64,000 nucleotides of DNA from Natronococcus roseus (GCF_043677095.1 NZ_JBHLJR010000003.1:186001-250000), one strand, 5' to 3'. Counted from the first letter of the stretch, positions 34,901 through 43,505 are shown. Made by a program: numbers and translations. Notes: a model not told the origin generated them from the letters alone.

Positions 34901-36638
34901 CCTCACCCATCGCGAGGTTCTGGGCGTCGAGCGTGTCGCTGTCCTCCCGGAACGGGATCTGGTTCCAGCGGTGTTCGTGGAGGTGATGGACGTGGTTCTC
35001 CTCGGGGTTGGCCCCAACGATCACGAACTTGACTGGATCACCCTGATACGCTTCCCAGACGTTATCGCCGCCACCTGGATCACCGTGGACCCACGAGCTG
35101 TAGAACGATCCGTCCGGACCGTCCATTTCACCGATCCGTTCGCTCGTCCGTTCGGCACGGTAGTTGATCGCGTGCAGCGTTTGCTCGATATCGGTGCCGG
35201 GGACGGTCAACCCCTCAGGCCGAATCCGTCCGTGATCGTGGTAGATCGGGACAAACTCCCGGTGGTCCGGCATGTCCGGAACGTGGATGTCAGCACGGAC
35301 ACCGCTCCGCAGTGGTGCACCCGTACAGGGATCGGTCCAGGTTGCACCCGGTGGTTCGACGACGAACGCGCCGAACAACCCTCGAGCCATCGAGTTGATC
35401 TCTTCGTTGTTACCGTCGTCCGGGATACTATCCCAGGCCTGGTACGCACCATCCTGGAAGAAGTATGCTCCCTGCGAGTCGGCATGCCAGGTGTAAGTTG
35501 TCGACTCCCCGGGCTCGACGACGGTGTTCTCGTTGAATCCGACGGCCATTCCGTCAGCGTCGTCGACTTCGTAGGAGATTCCCGTGGGATGAATCGATGC
35601 CGGCCGTTCCTCGAAGTCGTCCCGTTCGGGGTGTTGACCGAGGCTGTTGACGAACTCGATCTCCACGGTGTCTCCCTCGTTCGCACGCAACACCAGCGGC
35701 TCGATCACCGACGTATCGACTCCGGACGTCCCCGGATTCACACCCTCCGCCTCGCGAACGGCCTCGAGGTTCTCCTCCAAGACGTACATTGCCCCCTCAG
35801 GGTTGTTCGTCCCGAACGAGTTGTAGGTGATCTCGACGTCGATAGCGTGAACCGTGAATCGCCGAGTCGTCGGTTCGCCGTTCGCTGGCCGCGGCTTTGC
35901 ATCGAAATCGAGTTTGATACGCTTTCGATCGTCCGGAAGCGTACAGCTCTTGGGGATTTCCCACTCGAGTTCGAACCCGTGAGTCGTCTTCGGCTCGAAA
36001 TCACCACGGCTCCCGTGACTTCGATTCCCGTCGAGATCAACACCATCTTCGAGCGTCTCTAAGACGTCACACAGGGAGCCGTCGGCGATGGTTTCCTCGC
36101 AGTCGTCCGGACACGGCGTGTACCGAAGCGTAGCGCGCACGTGGTTCATCCAGCTCTGTTTCTCGTAGCCGCGAGCTCGAAGCTTGAGAACGAGCGGATG
36201 CTCGAGAATGTGGGTCCTGAACTCGAGCGATCCGGTCTGTCCTGGTTTGAACTTCCGGAGGTCGAGTTCCGGCGACTGCGTTTGTTCGTCCTCCTTGCCG
36301 GAATACTGCTCGACGAACTCTCGATCTATTTTGCGCTGGTTCTCCTCCGAGAGTGCGAGGTATCCAGTCCGGTAGCGTTCGGAAGCGAGTTCTTCGCGCG
36401 TGTGAAATGATTCGACCGGATGGTTTGACTGGGCCTCTTTCTTGGCATCCCGCTCGTAGAGGCAGGTCCAATCAGTGTAGTACAAAGGACCTTCGTACTT
36501 GTTTCGACGGGTCGCACCCACTACTCCGGCTGCGGCTGCACCACCGGTGAGACCACCGATCGTACTCATCAACTGTCGTCGCGTAAGGTCGATCTTCGCT
36601 GCAAGGTCCTGGTCCGGGTTTTGGCTTTTTTCTGACAT
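31956..36638 (-). CDS. giant six-domain multicopper oxidase, Tat-exported
   Basis: A 1,560-residue exported protein with twin arginine at 20-21 and a hydrophobic stretch to about 42. After an extra N-terminal region (50-255) come three homologous two-cupredoxin modules (about 258-640, 735-1085, 1172-1546). Copper ligands occur only in module 1 C-terminal and module 2 N-terminal domains: His549/552/554 (HVHHLHEH) and HCHMFPH...M at 621-632, then HTH at 808-810 and HDH at 853-855. A full four-copper set is thus present, but in the reverse of usual order. Module 3 has lost the ligands. Size recalls bacterial Mn-oxidising MnxG/MofA, but substrate is unknown. Confidence 0.88.
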   Translation of the reverse strand: MSEKSQNPDQDLAAKIDLTRRQLMSTIGGLTGGAAAAGVVGATRRNKYEGPLYYTDWTCLYERDAKKEAQSNHPVESFHTREELASERYRTGYLALSEENQRKIDREFVEQYSGKEDEQTQSPELDLRKFKPGQTGSLEFRTHILEHPLVLKLRARGYEKQSWMNHVRATLRYTPCPDDCEETIADGSLCDVLETLEDGVDLDGNRSHGSRGDFEPKTTHGFELEWEIPKSCTLPDDRKRIKLDFDAKPRPANGEPTTRRFTVHAIDVEITYNSFGTNNPEGAMYVLEENLEAVREAEGVNPGTSGVDTSVIEPLVLRANEGDTVEIEFVNSLGQHPERDDFEERPASIHPTGISYEVDDADGMAVGFNENTVVEPGESTTYTWHADSQGAYFFQDGAYQAWDSIPDDGNNEEINSMARGLFGAFVVEPPGATWTDPCTGAPLRSGVRADIHVPDMPDHREFVPIYHDHGRIRPEGLTVPGTDIEQTLHAINYRAERTSERIGEMDGPDGSFYSSWVHGDPGGGDNVWEAYQGDPVKFVIVGANPEENHVHHLHEHRWNQIPFREDSDTLDAQNLAMGEGYRQFLTVAAGSRSLRPDLTAEEAFEAGAGGLHGSIGDFLFHCHMFPHYGEGMNGFMRVHNQRQLHLQPLANNEPDLPIDSDILGFPDFIPGTEGEMPPKPPLSQPNDPRQPEPEEEAALPALVPGAPYTDPCVPEDVEPANAGVNPNSDNPTTTEPDLVYDVVVLPTRLVYNDHGDYDPEGKVYVLEENVDAVLEGEMMPEPLFIRANVGDCIELNVRNELDTGASIHTHFVSYDVLGSDGFANGYNYDQGADAGDTMTYRWFADEEGTIYFHDHVTGISDSQHGEIGALLVEPEGSEWLDPHTGEPIRSGSQAIIDPPEEEAYREFCLAYQDFAPLIDSDLELDEQPDDPEDDAFVNPHEQHGVNAGVGAINYRNAPYYRRGADPDPAYVHSSFVHGDPETPTLEAYPDDKVRIRLVHAVYEEQHNFDIHGIHLDDFGVDPGPNEAQITAPSEAFTFELRESDTMGYDLQPNAAELPFRDYLYGSMISHDLWDGMWGLFRVFDAAVDHLYPVPDTEPPEGEISEEELLEIGHPAPLDRRSERGHVAKHTFDEPTTSPTAPPDCDRRLENVDGSPPPQAPTPGDPCPDDTQTRSYDVTAFRTRIDFNEYGDHDPCGIVYALDDHVDAIESGDRPTEPLLLRANEDDCIELTLTNGLSEDRNIHDDHPRMRTPVGDLPPEWEPSNRISLHPKQVSYDVNGSDGATVGFNYDQTIGPGESITYRWFADEEVGTTTLWDMADMRSNRHHGAFGQLIVEPEGAEWLDPSGEPTITSREAIIRDPDGEDFREFALSMSDARYVVNDDGSCVVPRNPDDDDQDPDADCNQLGDAEDQGYMAFNNRSEPFHRRFEANDSRQERVYDSTIHGDPATPVFTANPGDPVRFRLSQTADASRGISFHLANHRWERFEDTPESPLISVDGQYSPGRSSTLELIGGAGGPLGDTGDFIFKEMKERRRLESGAWGILRVGRPARKKDGIKKGKD

Positions 36639-37407
36639 TTTTATCTGGGTATAGTATGATTTAGTTGTGACTTTTTGTAGTGTGATCCGCTTTGGAGGGC
36701 CGAAGTGTGGGATCCGCACCAATCACCAAACCAGCTAAACACTGCCCTGAGCGCCTCTTCCACTGGTTCTAGACGGGGATTACAGTCAGCGAGGTCGAGG
36801 CTAACGCCGCCTTTCGGAACCCGGGTGGGAAGACGCCAGTATGTTAGTCGTGTTAGCATTGGTCTTCGGGTAACGCGATTGGTATCGTTCAGATCCATCT
36901 GGCCTGTCCGGAGACGGGATATTATATATTCGGTGACTGTGATCAGGTAGGGAATGTCTAAGAGAAACAGCGAACCAACTGCTGCTGAATAGCAAGCGCC
37001 TACCAAGTCGTAGGGAGGAATTACCCGAAAGTCTGCTACGTTCACGCCACAGAATCGAGTAGATTTCTCTATTGAATATCTGAACTGATCAGGTTGCTAC
37101 CATGTTTTTCTAAATTTCAGAGATTCTATCCCAAATTGGGGAGTTGATCCGCACAATAGCAGTACCGGAATCGACGCGAGGTACGACGTCTTCGCGAGTG
37201 AACAACGCGAACGGGCGGAGGCGAGCGAGACGCGAAGCGTCTCGACTGGTACAACAGCTGTTCGCGTGATGGAGACGTCGTTCGATCGTCAGGGCCGGGT
37301 TCGGCCGTCTGTTGTCCCCCTACCCGGAAACGGTTCGAGGACGCCGGGCCGAGGCAGCAGTCGCTCGCCCAACTTTTGCTCCTCAGTTTGCCGTTGTACC
37401 GAGTATG
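36639..37407. other. 769-base region without a convincing gene
   Basis: The left edge holds the oxidase promoter (minus strand AT-rich box near 36652-36666). Frames exist on both strands (for example a 134-codon minus frame at 36641-37045 with one hydrophobic stretch) but none resembles a family and base composition is lower in GC than coding DNA here. A hairpin gagacgc-gaa-gcgtctc is at 37226-37242. The tract may be decayed mobile DNA. Confidence 0.45.
37165..37197 (+). repeat. direct repeat copy A
   Basis: ccgga-a-tcgacgcgag-gtacgacgtc-ttcgcga. It is near-identical to copy B at 37756-37784 after the winged-helix gene, and 16 bases of it (tacgacgtcttcgcga) recur exactly at 38115-38130 in the end of the formamidase gene. 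Confidence 0.6.
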
Positions 37408-37737
37408 GATGCGAGTTCGGACGACCCCGAATCGATCGTTACGAACATCCCGCTGACCGACGTGTTTGGAGCCCACCCGAAAACCAAAATCATCGGGCCG
37501 CTGCTGACCGAGGAGGAAGATCTCGCCACCCGCTTTAGCGTGAACGAAATCGGTCGAATCGCGGGCGTCGATACCGAGTCGGTCGAGGACCACGTGGCGG
37601 ATCTCGTCGCGTACGGCCTCCTTATCGAGACGGACGAGCTTGAGGATCGGGTGACGTACAAGCTCGACGAGGACGGCGAGATCGTCGACGACATTCGACG
37701 TCTCTCCGACGCGCTCTTCGAACGCGAATCGGAGTGA
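37408..37737 (+). CDS. winged-helix DNA-binding protein
   Basis: A 109-residue protein. Residues about 45-75 form a helix-turn-helix (SVNEIGRIAGVDTESVEDHV) followed by a wing-like DRVTYKLDEDG and a terminal helix. Similar haloarchaeal proteins are small transcription regulators. The Met of MDASSDDPE is chosen as start. It is flanked by the near-identical direct repeats A and B, and its target is unknown; the large oxidase and the formamidase are its neighbours on either side. Confidence 0.75.
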   Translation, partial: DASSDDPESIVTNIPLTDVFGAHPKTKIIGPLLTEEEDLATRFSVNEIGRIAGVDTESVEDHVADLVAYGLLIETDELEDRVTYKLDEDGEIVDDIRRLSDALFERESE

Positions 37738-38113
37738 ACGTAGTCGTCGTGCTCACCGGATCGACGCGAGCTACGGCGTCCTCGCCGCGGATAGCTCTAT
37801 GGGCGGGAAAAGCGAGTAGGTTGGAGGGTCCAACCCACGACTCTGGTAGTACAACGACGGTGGTCGTTGGGTCGGCGTGATCGACTCACCGTCGGATCCG
37901 GTGTCACGGAAGGTGTGTGGATCGTCGCCGACCAGCCGGTAGTTCCGTCGGGACGGTTACGGCTCTTCGGCTGCACGTGTGGCTCGATTAAGTGTGGGTC
38001 GCTTCGATCACTATTGCCGGGCGGGTTCCAGAGGACACGAACACGCGGTCACCGACGGACGATACACCCACCCAACCCCCGTCAGAATCGATGACTAAGC
38101 GGGAGTAGCGTGG
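37738..38113. other. 376-base region without a supported gene
   Basis: Copy B of the direct repeat (about 37756-37784) and a hairpin ggttgg-agggt-ccaacc (37821-37837) are seen. A 75-codon plus frame at 37867-38094 resembles nothing known. A third, exact 16-base portion of the repeat lies at 38115-38130. Confidence 0.4.
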
Positions 38114-39373
38114 CTACGACGTCTTCGCGACGTCGCCGCGGCTCTCGTCGGGGCCGCCGTCGGCCAGCCGATCGGGGTCGATATCGAACTCGAAGATCTC
38201 CTGTGGAACCGACACCGTGACGCAGGTGTTCGGCAGGTCCACGATACCCGCGATCCGGCTCTCGACGGGCGCCGTGCTCAACAGCATGTAGGCCTGCTCG
38301 GCGGAGTAGCCGAAGTTCGTCATGTAGTCGATGGCGTCGAGGCAGGCCCGGCGCATCCCGATGTTCGCGTTCTTGTAGTGTTGGGTGCCGTCCTCGTCGA
38401 CGGAGTAGCCCTCGAAGACGACGTAGTTCGAGAAGTCCGGGTCCATGTAGCCGGGTTTGAACATGGCGTAGTCCGTGCCCATCTTCTCCATCCCGTCCTT
38501 GATGACGTCGACCCGCAGGTCGATCCAGCCGGGGAACTCGATCGCGCCGCAGAACGTGATCTCGCCGTCGCCCTGCGAGAAGTGCAGGTCGCCGGTGATG
38601 AAGTTCGCCCCCTCGACGAAGACGGGTAGATACACTCGCGAACCGCGACCGAGGTTCTTGATGTCGCAGTTGCCCGCGTTCTCGCGGGGCGGAATCGTCC
38701 GCGCGGCCTCCTCGGCGGCCTCGTCGACCTGATCCTCGTCCATGTCGCCCAGCAGGACGTCGTTGGGCTCGGGCGGGAGGGCCAGCGGTGGCTCCGCTTC
38801 GCCGGTCTCGTGGTTGACCGCGGTGGGGTCGTCGGGTCCGCGCTCGATGAGCGCGCGCTCGCGCTCGTTCCACTCCTCGAGCAGTTCGTGGGACGGTGCC
38901 GTCCCGAGGATGCCGGGGTGGGCACAGCCGGGGAACCGGACGTCCTCGATGTGGCGCGTGCTGGCCATGACGCCGTCGAGCTCCCAGATGCTCTTGCGGG
39001 CCTCCGGGAAGTGGTCGGTGAGGAAGCCGCCGCCGTTCTCCTGGTCGAAGATCGCGTTGAACCCCCACTCGCGGTCGGGGAAGGCGCCGAGGTCGAGGAT
39101 GTCGACGACGAGCATGTCGCCCGGCTCGGCCCCCTTCACCTCGAAGGGGCCGCTCAGGTGGTGGTTCGGATCCAGCTCCATGTCGCGGATGTCGTTCGCG
39201 CTGTCGTCGTTGTTCACCTGCCCCCCGGTCCAGTCGAGACACTCGATCCGTACCTTCTCGCCGGGTTCGATCGACGACACCGGCGGCACGTCGGGGTGCC
39301 AGCGGTTGACGATCGGATCGGGTTGTTCCTCGGGCGGGGACTCGGTATCGACCTCGAAGACGGTTTCCGGCAT
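38114..39373 (-). CDS. formamidase/acetamidase family protein
   Basis: A 419-residue amidase hydrolysing formamide or short amides to the acid and ammonia. Family features: RWHPDVPPVSSIEPGE and LDWTGGQ near the N terminus, HHLSGPFEVKGAEPGDML, GCAHPGILGTAPS, NCDIKNLGRGSRVYLPV, GDLHFSQGDGE and GYSAEQAYMLLS. The length fits FmdA. The ammonia could be used as nitrogen source. Divergent from the chaperonin gene with 165 shared bases. Confidence 0.93.
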   Translation of the reverse strand: MPETVFEVDTESPPEEQPDPIVNRWHPDVPPVSSIEPGEKVRIECLDWTGGQVNNDDSANDIRDMELDPNHHLSGPFEVKGAEPGDMLVVDILDLGAFPDREWGFNAIFDQENGGGFLTDHFPEARKSIWELDGVMASTRHIEDVRFPGCAHPGILGTAPSHELLEEWNERERALIERGPDDPTAVNHETGEAEPPLALPPEPNDVLLGDMDEDQVDEAAEEAARTIPPRENAGNCDIKNLGRGSRVYLPVFVEGANFITGDLHFSQGDGEITFCGAIEFPGWIDLRVDVIKDGMEKMGTDYAMFKPGYMDPDFSNYVVFEGYSVDEDGTQHYKNANIGMRRACLDAIDYMTNFGYSAEQAYMLLSTAPVESRIAGIVDLPNTCVTVSVPQEIFEFDIDPDRLADGGPDESRGDVAKTS

Positions 39374-39538
39374 GGTTCACGTTCACTATTAGTTCGGCCA
39401 CAGTTATAGCTGATTCAACATCGCTGATAGTTCCGGACCCACCGACGGAACCGAACTTTGGCGTCGCGATTGCGGCGATCCGGAACGGGTGCGGATCCCT
39501 TTATCACGGTCCGTTCGGTATCCTCGAGCGGATACGAT
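39374..39538. promoter_or_regulatory. divergent promoters, formamidase and chaperonin
   Basis: On the minus strand gctataactg (39401-39410) sits about 33 bases before the formamidase ATG. On the plus strand cctttatcac (39498-39507) sits about 36 bases before the chaperonin ATG. Both spacings suit archaeal TATA boxes with little or no leader. Confidence 0.6.
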
Positions 39539-41221
39539 ATGTCGGGGAGTAACGCGGTACACGATCGACTCGAAACGGGCGACACCGACGACGTTCCGGG
39601 TCGAGCGAGGAACTTCGAGGCCGGGAAACGCCTCGCGGAGACGGTCCGAACGACGCTCGGGCCCAAGGGGCTGGACAAGATGCTCATCACCGACGACGGG
39701 AAGGTGGCGATCACGAACGACGGTGCGAGCATCCTCGAGCGGATGAAGCTCTCCCACCCGGTTGCAACCCTCGTCCTCGAGGTCGCCGAGGGACAGGACA
39801 CCGCCGTCGGCGACGGAACGACGAGCGCAGTGTTGCTCGCGGGCGAGTTGCTCGGCGAGGCCGAGTCGCTGCTCGAGAAGGGGGTCCCGCCGGCGAAGAT
39901 CACCGAGGGGTACCACCTCGCCGTCTCGCAGGCGGTCGAGCGCCTCGCGGAGCTGACCGTCCCGATCGACCTCGCGGACGACGAGCGACTACGGGAGATC
40001 GCGCGAACGGTCGTGACCGGAAAGTGGGACGAGTCGGGAACCGACTTTCTCGCCGACCGGGCCGTCGAGGCCGTGCGGGCGATCGAGCGCGACGACCGCG
40101 TCGCGTTCGAGCGCCTCACCAGGAAGACGATCCCAGGGGGTTCGTTCTATGACTCCGCGGTGATCGAGGGCCTCGTCATCGACATGCGGGAGTCCTCGAC
40201 CGACGTCGTCTCGCCCGACGCGACGCTCCCGAACCGCTACCGGGACGCGACGGTCGCGCTCGTCGACGAGGAGCTGTCGATCGACACCGCCCGGGGCGTC
40301 GGGAGCGTCGACCTCGAGACGGTCGAGCAGTACGAGGCGCTCAGGGAGTACGAGCGGAACGTGTACGAGGACTACGCGGACGCGATCGCCGGGGTCGGCG
40401 CCGACGTCGTCTTCTGCCAGCAGTCGATCGACGACCCCGTTCGCTACCTGCTCGCCGAGCGGGGGATCCTCCCGATCGAACGGACACAGCGGGACGAACT
40501 CCATAGACTAGCCCGCGCGACCGGCGGCAAGCCGGTCCCGGTTGAGACCCTGACGCGAGCGACGACCGGGGCCGCCGCGACCGTCGAACGGCGGTCGGTC
40601 GGACCCACCGACGTGACGGTCGTCTCGGGGCTCGAGGAGCTCGAGCAGGTGTCGGTCGTGTTCCGGGGCGGAACCCAGCACGTCGCCGACGAGACCAAGC
40701 GGATGCTCGACACCTGCTTCTACGCGCTGAAGCTCGCGATCGAGGACGAAGCGGTCGTCCCCGGTGGGGGCGCGACCGAGGTAGCGCTCGCCCGCGAGCT
40801 CCGATCGATGGCGGCCGGCCGGTCGGGGTCCGAACAGCTCGCTGTCGAGGCGTTCGCCGACGCCCTCGAGACGATTCCGCGGACGCTGGCCGAAACCAGC
40901 GGGATCGGGTCGACCGACGCCCTGCTGGCGCTGCGGAACGCCCACCACGACGGCGACCACGCCGCCGGACTGGACCTCGAGACCGGATCGGTCGTCGACG
41001 CGGCCGAGGCCGGCGTGCTCGAGCCGCTGTACGTCAAGCGCCAGGCGATCGCCAGCGCGGGGGAGGCCGCGAGCATGATCGTTCGCATCGACGACACCGT
41101 CCCGATGGCCCCGCGAGGCGAGGCGTCGGATCACGATCACGACCACGATCACGGCCCTGACGGGCTGATCCGGAGCACCGAGGGATACCCCTGGGCCGTC
41201 GGTCACTCGATGGGGCACTGA
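39539..41221 (+). CDS. divergent group II chaperonin (thermosome) subunit
   Basis: A 560-residue TCP-1/thermosome subunit for ATP-driven protein folding. It has equatorial motifs VRTTLGPKGLDKML and DTAVGDGTTSAVLL and the late VVPGGGATEVALA. It is more divergent than the main haloarchaeal subunits: the middle (apical) part is shorter in conserved motifs, and the C terminus is not the common Gly-Gly-Met tail but ends with alternating His-Asp (residues about 530-537), then YPWAVGHSMGH. It resembles the third, minor thermosome subunit type. A small gene follows one base after its stop. Confidence 0.88.
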   Translation: MSGSNAVHDRLETGDTDDVPGRARNFEAGKRLAETVRTTLGPKGLDKMLITDDGKVAITNDGASILERMKLSHPVATLVLEVAEGQDTAVGDGTTSAVLLAGELLGEAESLLEKGVPPAKITEGYHLAVSQAVERLAELTVPIDLADDERLREIARTVVTGKWDESGTDFLADRAVEAVRAIERDDRVAFERLTRKTIPGGSFYDSAVIEGLVIDMRESSTDVVSPDATLPNRYRDATVALVDEELSIDTARGVGSVDLETVEQYEALREYERNVYEDYADAIAGVGADVVFCQQSIDDPVRYLLAERGILPIERTQRDELHRLARATGGKPVPVETLTRATTGAAATVERRSVGPTDVTVVSGLEELEQVSVVFRGGTQHVADETKRMLDTCFYALKLAIEDEAVVPGGGATEVALARELRSMAAGRSGSEQLAVEAFADALETIPRTLAETSGIGSTDALLALRNAHHDGDHAAGLDLETGSVVDAAEAGVLEPLYVKRQAIASAGEAASMIVRIDDTVPMAPRGEASDHDHDHDHGPDGLIRSTEGYPWAVGHSMGH

Positions 41222-41222
41222 G

Positions 41223-41828
41223 ATGAGCGAAACCGAACTTCCCCGGCTCGAGGACTGCCTCGAACTGTACGCCGCGGCCGTCGAACGGTACGGGTCGGAG
41301 CCGTTTACGGCTGCCAGGGCGAAGCGAGAGCTTGCCGGCACACCGTCTCCAGGACTGCTCGAGCTGGCCGTCGCCTACGGACTGCTCGAGTTCGACGGCG
41401 ACGCCTACGCGGTTCGAGTCGAACCCGACGAACCCGAGAGCGCGTGGCGGGCGAACGCGGTCGACCGTGCCGAACGGATCCGAACTGCCGCCGTGGAACG
41501 CGCGATCCGGGGGACGGGAGGTACCGACGGCGTGCGGGCGCTGACCCACGACTCGAGGCGGTTCGCGAGCGTCGCCGTCAGCGAGCGGGCGGAATTCGAG
41601 GGGATCCTCGATCGACTCGAGGGGGTCCCGCTCGAGGAGTACGACGGGATCGTCCTCCGGTCGCCGGGCGAGCGCGCCAACGCCGTCCAGCGGCTCGCGG
41701 ATCGGCTCTGCGAGCCGTCCGTAACCGACGAAAGCGAACTCTCGAGGCCGTTCCAGAAGGAGTCCACCGACGTCGTCGGCGACGACAAGAACGACCTAGA
41801 GTTCCGGCTCTTCCTCGAGTGGGAGTAA
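41223..41828 (+). CDS. uncharacterised protein cotranscribed with chaperonin
   Basis: A 201-residue acidic protein with no family I recognise. The N-terminal 65 residues are predicted helical and resemble a winged helix (FTAARAKRELAG, then LLELAVAYGLLEFDGDAYAVR). The C terminus ends in EFRLFLEWE. It starts one base after the chaperonin stop, so it is most likely translated from the same message; a regulator or client adaptor of the chaperonin is only a guess. Its stop abuts the convergent gene. Confidence 0.65.
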   Translation: MSETELPRLEDCLELYAAAVERYGSEPFTAARAKRELAGTPSPGLLELAVAYGLLEFDGDAYAVRVEPDEPESAWRANAVDRAERIRTAAVERAIRGTGGTDGVRALTHDSRRFASVAVSERAEFEGILDRLEGVPLEEYDGIVLRSPGERANAVQRLADRLCEPSVTDESELSRPFQKESTDVVGDDKNDLEFRLFLEWE

Positions 41829-42089
41829 CTACTCCTCGAGCGACTCGACGTCGTAGACGGGCTCGTTGATCGTCCAGCCGCCGGATTGAAGGTTCTGAGA
41901 GATCGTCACCCGATGGCCGTTCGGATCCGCCGCGACGACGGAGTAGGCGTCCGTTTCGATCACCTCGTAGGGCAGCTCCCGATCGTTCACCGTCACGGTA
42001 TCCCCGACGTCCAGCCCGTCAAGGCGGTCCGTGATCTCGGCCGGTGCGAGCGCGTCGTCGGTCGAACTGTCGGACCTCGAGGGAGTCAT
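41829..42089 (-). CDS. small conserved haloarchaeal protein
   Basis: An 86-residue acidic protein, with a beta-rich core (VGDTVTVNDRELPYEV, YSVVAADPNGHRVTIS). It has no recognised domain; the layout suggests a small beta barrel. Function unknown. The start is the first Met, upstream of which a minus-strand AT-rich run lies near 42116-42124. Confidence 0.6.
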   Translation of the reverse strand: MTPSRSDSSTDDALAPAEITDRLDGLDVGDTVTVNDRELPYEVIETDAYSVVAADPNGHRVTISQNLQSGGWTINEPVYDVESLEE

Positions 42090-42164
42090 GGATAGACGAA
42101 ACCGGCGCTATCGTCTTATCTTTTGTCGGTTGCGACGGGAGCCGTTGTCCGGGCCACTCATGGC

Positions 42165-42173
42165 AAAATATAA
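42165..42173 (+). promoter_or_regulatory. TATA box of AhpD-like gene
   Basis: The run aaaatataa is centred 30 bases before the ATG at 42199, giving a leaderless message. It also decides the start: an upstream in-frame ATG at 42160 would put the promoter inside the coding region. Confidence 0.7.
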
Positions 42174-42198
42174 CATTGCACGTGGTAAACGGCGAGCT

Positions 42199-42786
42199 AT
42201 GTCACCGCGACCGAAGCCACGCGATCCCGAGGACGTAGACGATAAGCGGATCCGAGAGCGGCTCGAGGAGGCCGAAACCGGCTGGTACGGCGACAGTGCG
42301 TTCTTCGGTGCGATGGCCCACTGCCCGGAGCTGTTCGAGCACATCGTGGCGGCGTTCGAGTCGTTCGGGCGAGGAGCGAACGTCGACACGGCGCTGCTGG
42401 AGCTGATGCGGATCAAGGTCGCCGAAACCCACCAGTGTGCGTACTGCGCAACGGTTCGCACCCTCGAGGTTCGCGAGGCGGTCAAACCGAAGGAAGACGC
42501 CGTCTTCGGCGACGTCGACGAGGACGAACTCTCACGTCGGGAGTATCTCGCCGTCTCGCTGGCCGAGGCGCTCTCGACCGATCCGCACAGGCTCTCCGAC
42601 GACTTCTTCGCGGAACTGGGCGAGGCGTTCACCGAACGGGAGGTCGTCGAGCTCCTGCTGTTCGCCAGTCTGGAGGTGGGCCTCGATCGGTTCTGTATCG
42701 CCCTCGAGCTCCAGCCGACCGACGAGAGCGCCTACCCCGACGACGTCGACTACCCCCTCGAGAATCCGCGCCCGAAGACGTCCTGA
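42199..42786 (+). CDS. carboxymuconolactone decarboxylase (AhpD-like) protein
   Basis: A 195-residue helical protein of the CMD family. The redox motif is Cys80-Cys83 in THQCAYCATVR, as in AhpD alkyl-hydroperoxide enzymes, with LELMRIKVAE before it. It is probably a disulfide-relay peroxidase partner or a redox-active CMD, but no AhpC is close by. The start is set by the TATA box. Confidence 0.85.
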   Translation: MSPRPKPRDPEDVDDKRIRERLEEAETGWYGDSAFFGAMAHCPELFEHIVAAFESFGRGANVDTALLELMRIKVAETHQCAYCATVRTLEVREAVKPKEDAVFGDVDEDELSRREYLAVSLAEALSTDPHRLSDDFFAELGEAFTEREVVELLLFASLEVGLDRFCIALELQPTDESAYPDDVDYPLENPRPKTS

Positions 42787-42872
42787 GTGTCGGTGGGTGT
42801 GACGGCAGTCGTCCGCCGAACGAGCGCCCGCACGACGCCGGTCTTATTACGAGGACCGCGAAACGCGACGAC

Positions 42873-43505
42873 ATGCTCGAAACCGTCCGCGACCGCGCCC
42901 GCCCGTACTTCGAGGACGCGCCGCCGGCCCACGACTGGCACCACGTCCGGCGGGTCGCGGCGCTGGCCGACACCCTCGTCGCGGAACAGACGGCGCCCGT
43001 CGACGAGCGGATCGTCCAGCTGGCGGTCGCGCTCCACGACATCGGCCGCGAGCGGGAGGACCGCGGCGAGATCGACGACCACGCGACGTGGGGCGCTCGA
43101 GAGGGCAGCCGGATCCTCGCGGACGTCGGTGCGAGCGAGGAGACGATCGACCGCGTCCGGCACTGTATTCGCGCCCACCGCTACTCGAACGACGTCGAGC
43201 CCGAGACCCTCGAGGCCGAGATCGTCTGCGACGCGGACAACCTCGACGCCCTGGGTGCGGTCGGGATCGCTCGCGCGTTCGCCCACGGCTCGGTCATCGG
43301 AAGCCCGCTGTACGATCCCGACGTTCCGCCAGCCGACGACGAGACGACGGCCGGCCGATCGCAGTACAACCACTTCTACAAGAAGATCCTCGAGTTACCC
43401 GAGCGGATGTACACCGATGCGGGCCGGGCGCTCGCCGGGGATCGCGCGGCGTTCGTCCGCGAGTACCTCGCGCGCTTCGAAGCCGAGGCGTCGGGTGATG
43501 CGTAG
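42873..43505 (+). CDS. HD-domain phosphohydrolase
   Basis: A 210-residue metal-dependent phosphohydrolase. The HD residues are His24 in DWHHVRR, His55-Asp56 in AVALHDIGRE, and Asp in VCDADNLDALG. The arrangement is that of the YedJ/YfbR-like HD family acting on nucleotides or small phosphoesters. The Met of MLETVRDRAR is the family start; a longer frame is an artefact of GC-rich DNA. Confidence 0.87.
   Translation: MLETVRDRARPYFEDAPPAHDWHHVRRVAALADTLVAEQTAPVDERIVQLAVALHDIGREREDRGEIDDHATWGAREGSRILADVGASEETIDRVRHCIRAHRYSNDVEPETLEAEIVCDADNLDALGAVGIARAFAHGSVIGSPLYDPDVPPADDETTAGRSQYNHFYKKILELPERMYTDAGRALAGDRAAFVREYLARFEAEASGDA

Noticed and set aside
36641..37045. 134-codon minus-strand frame upstream of the oxidase
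   Set aside because: No family similarity, overlaps the oxidase promoter, and base composition is not that of coding DNA here.
37867..38094. 75-codon plus-strand frame
   Set aside because: No recognisable domain and rich in stop-free GC codons expected by chance.
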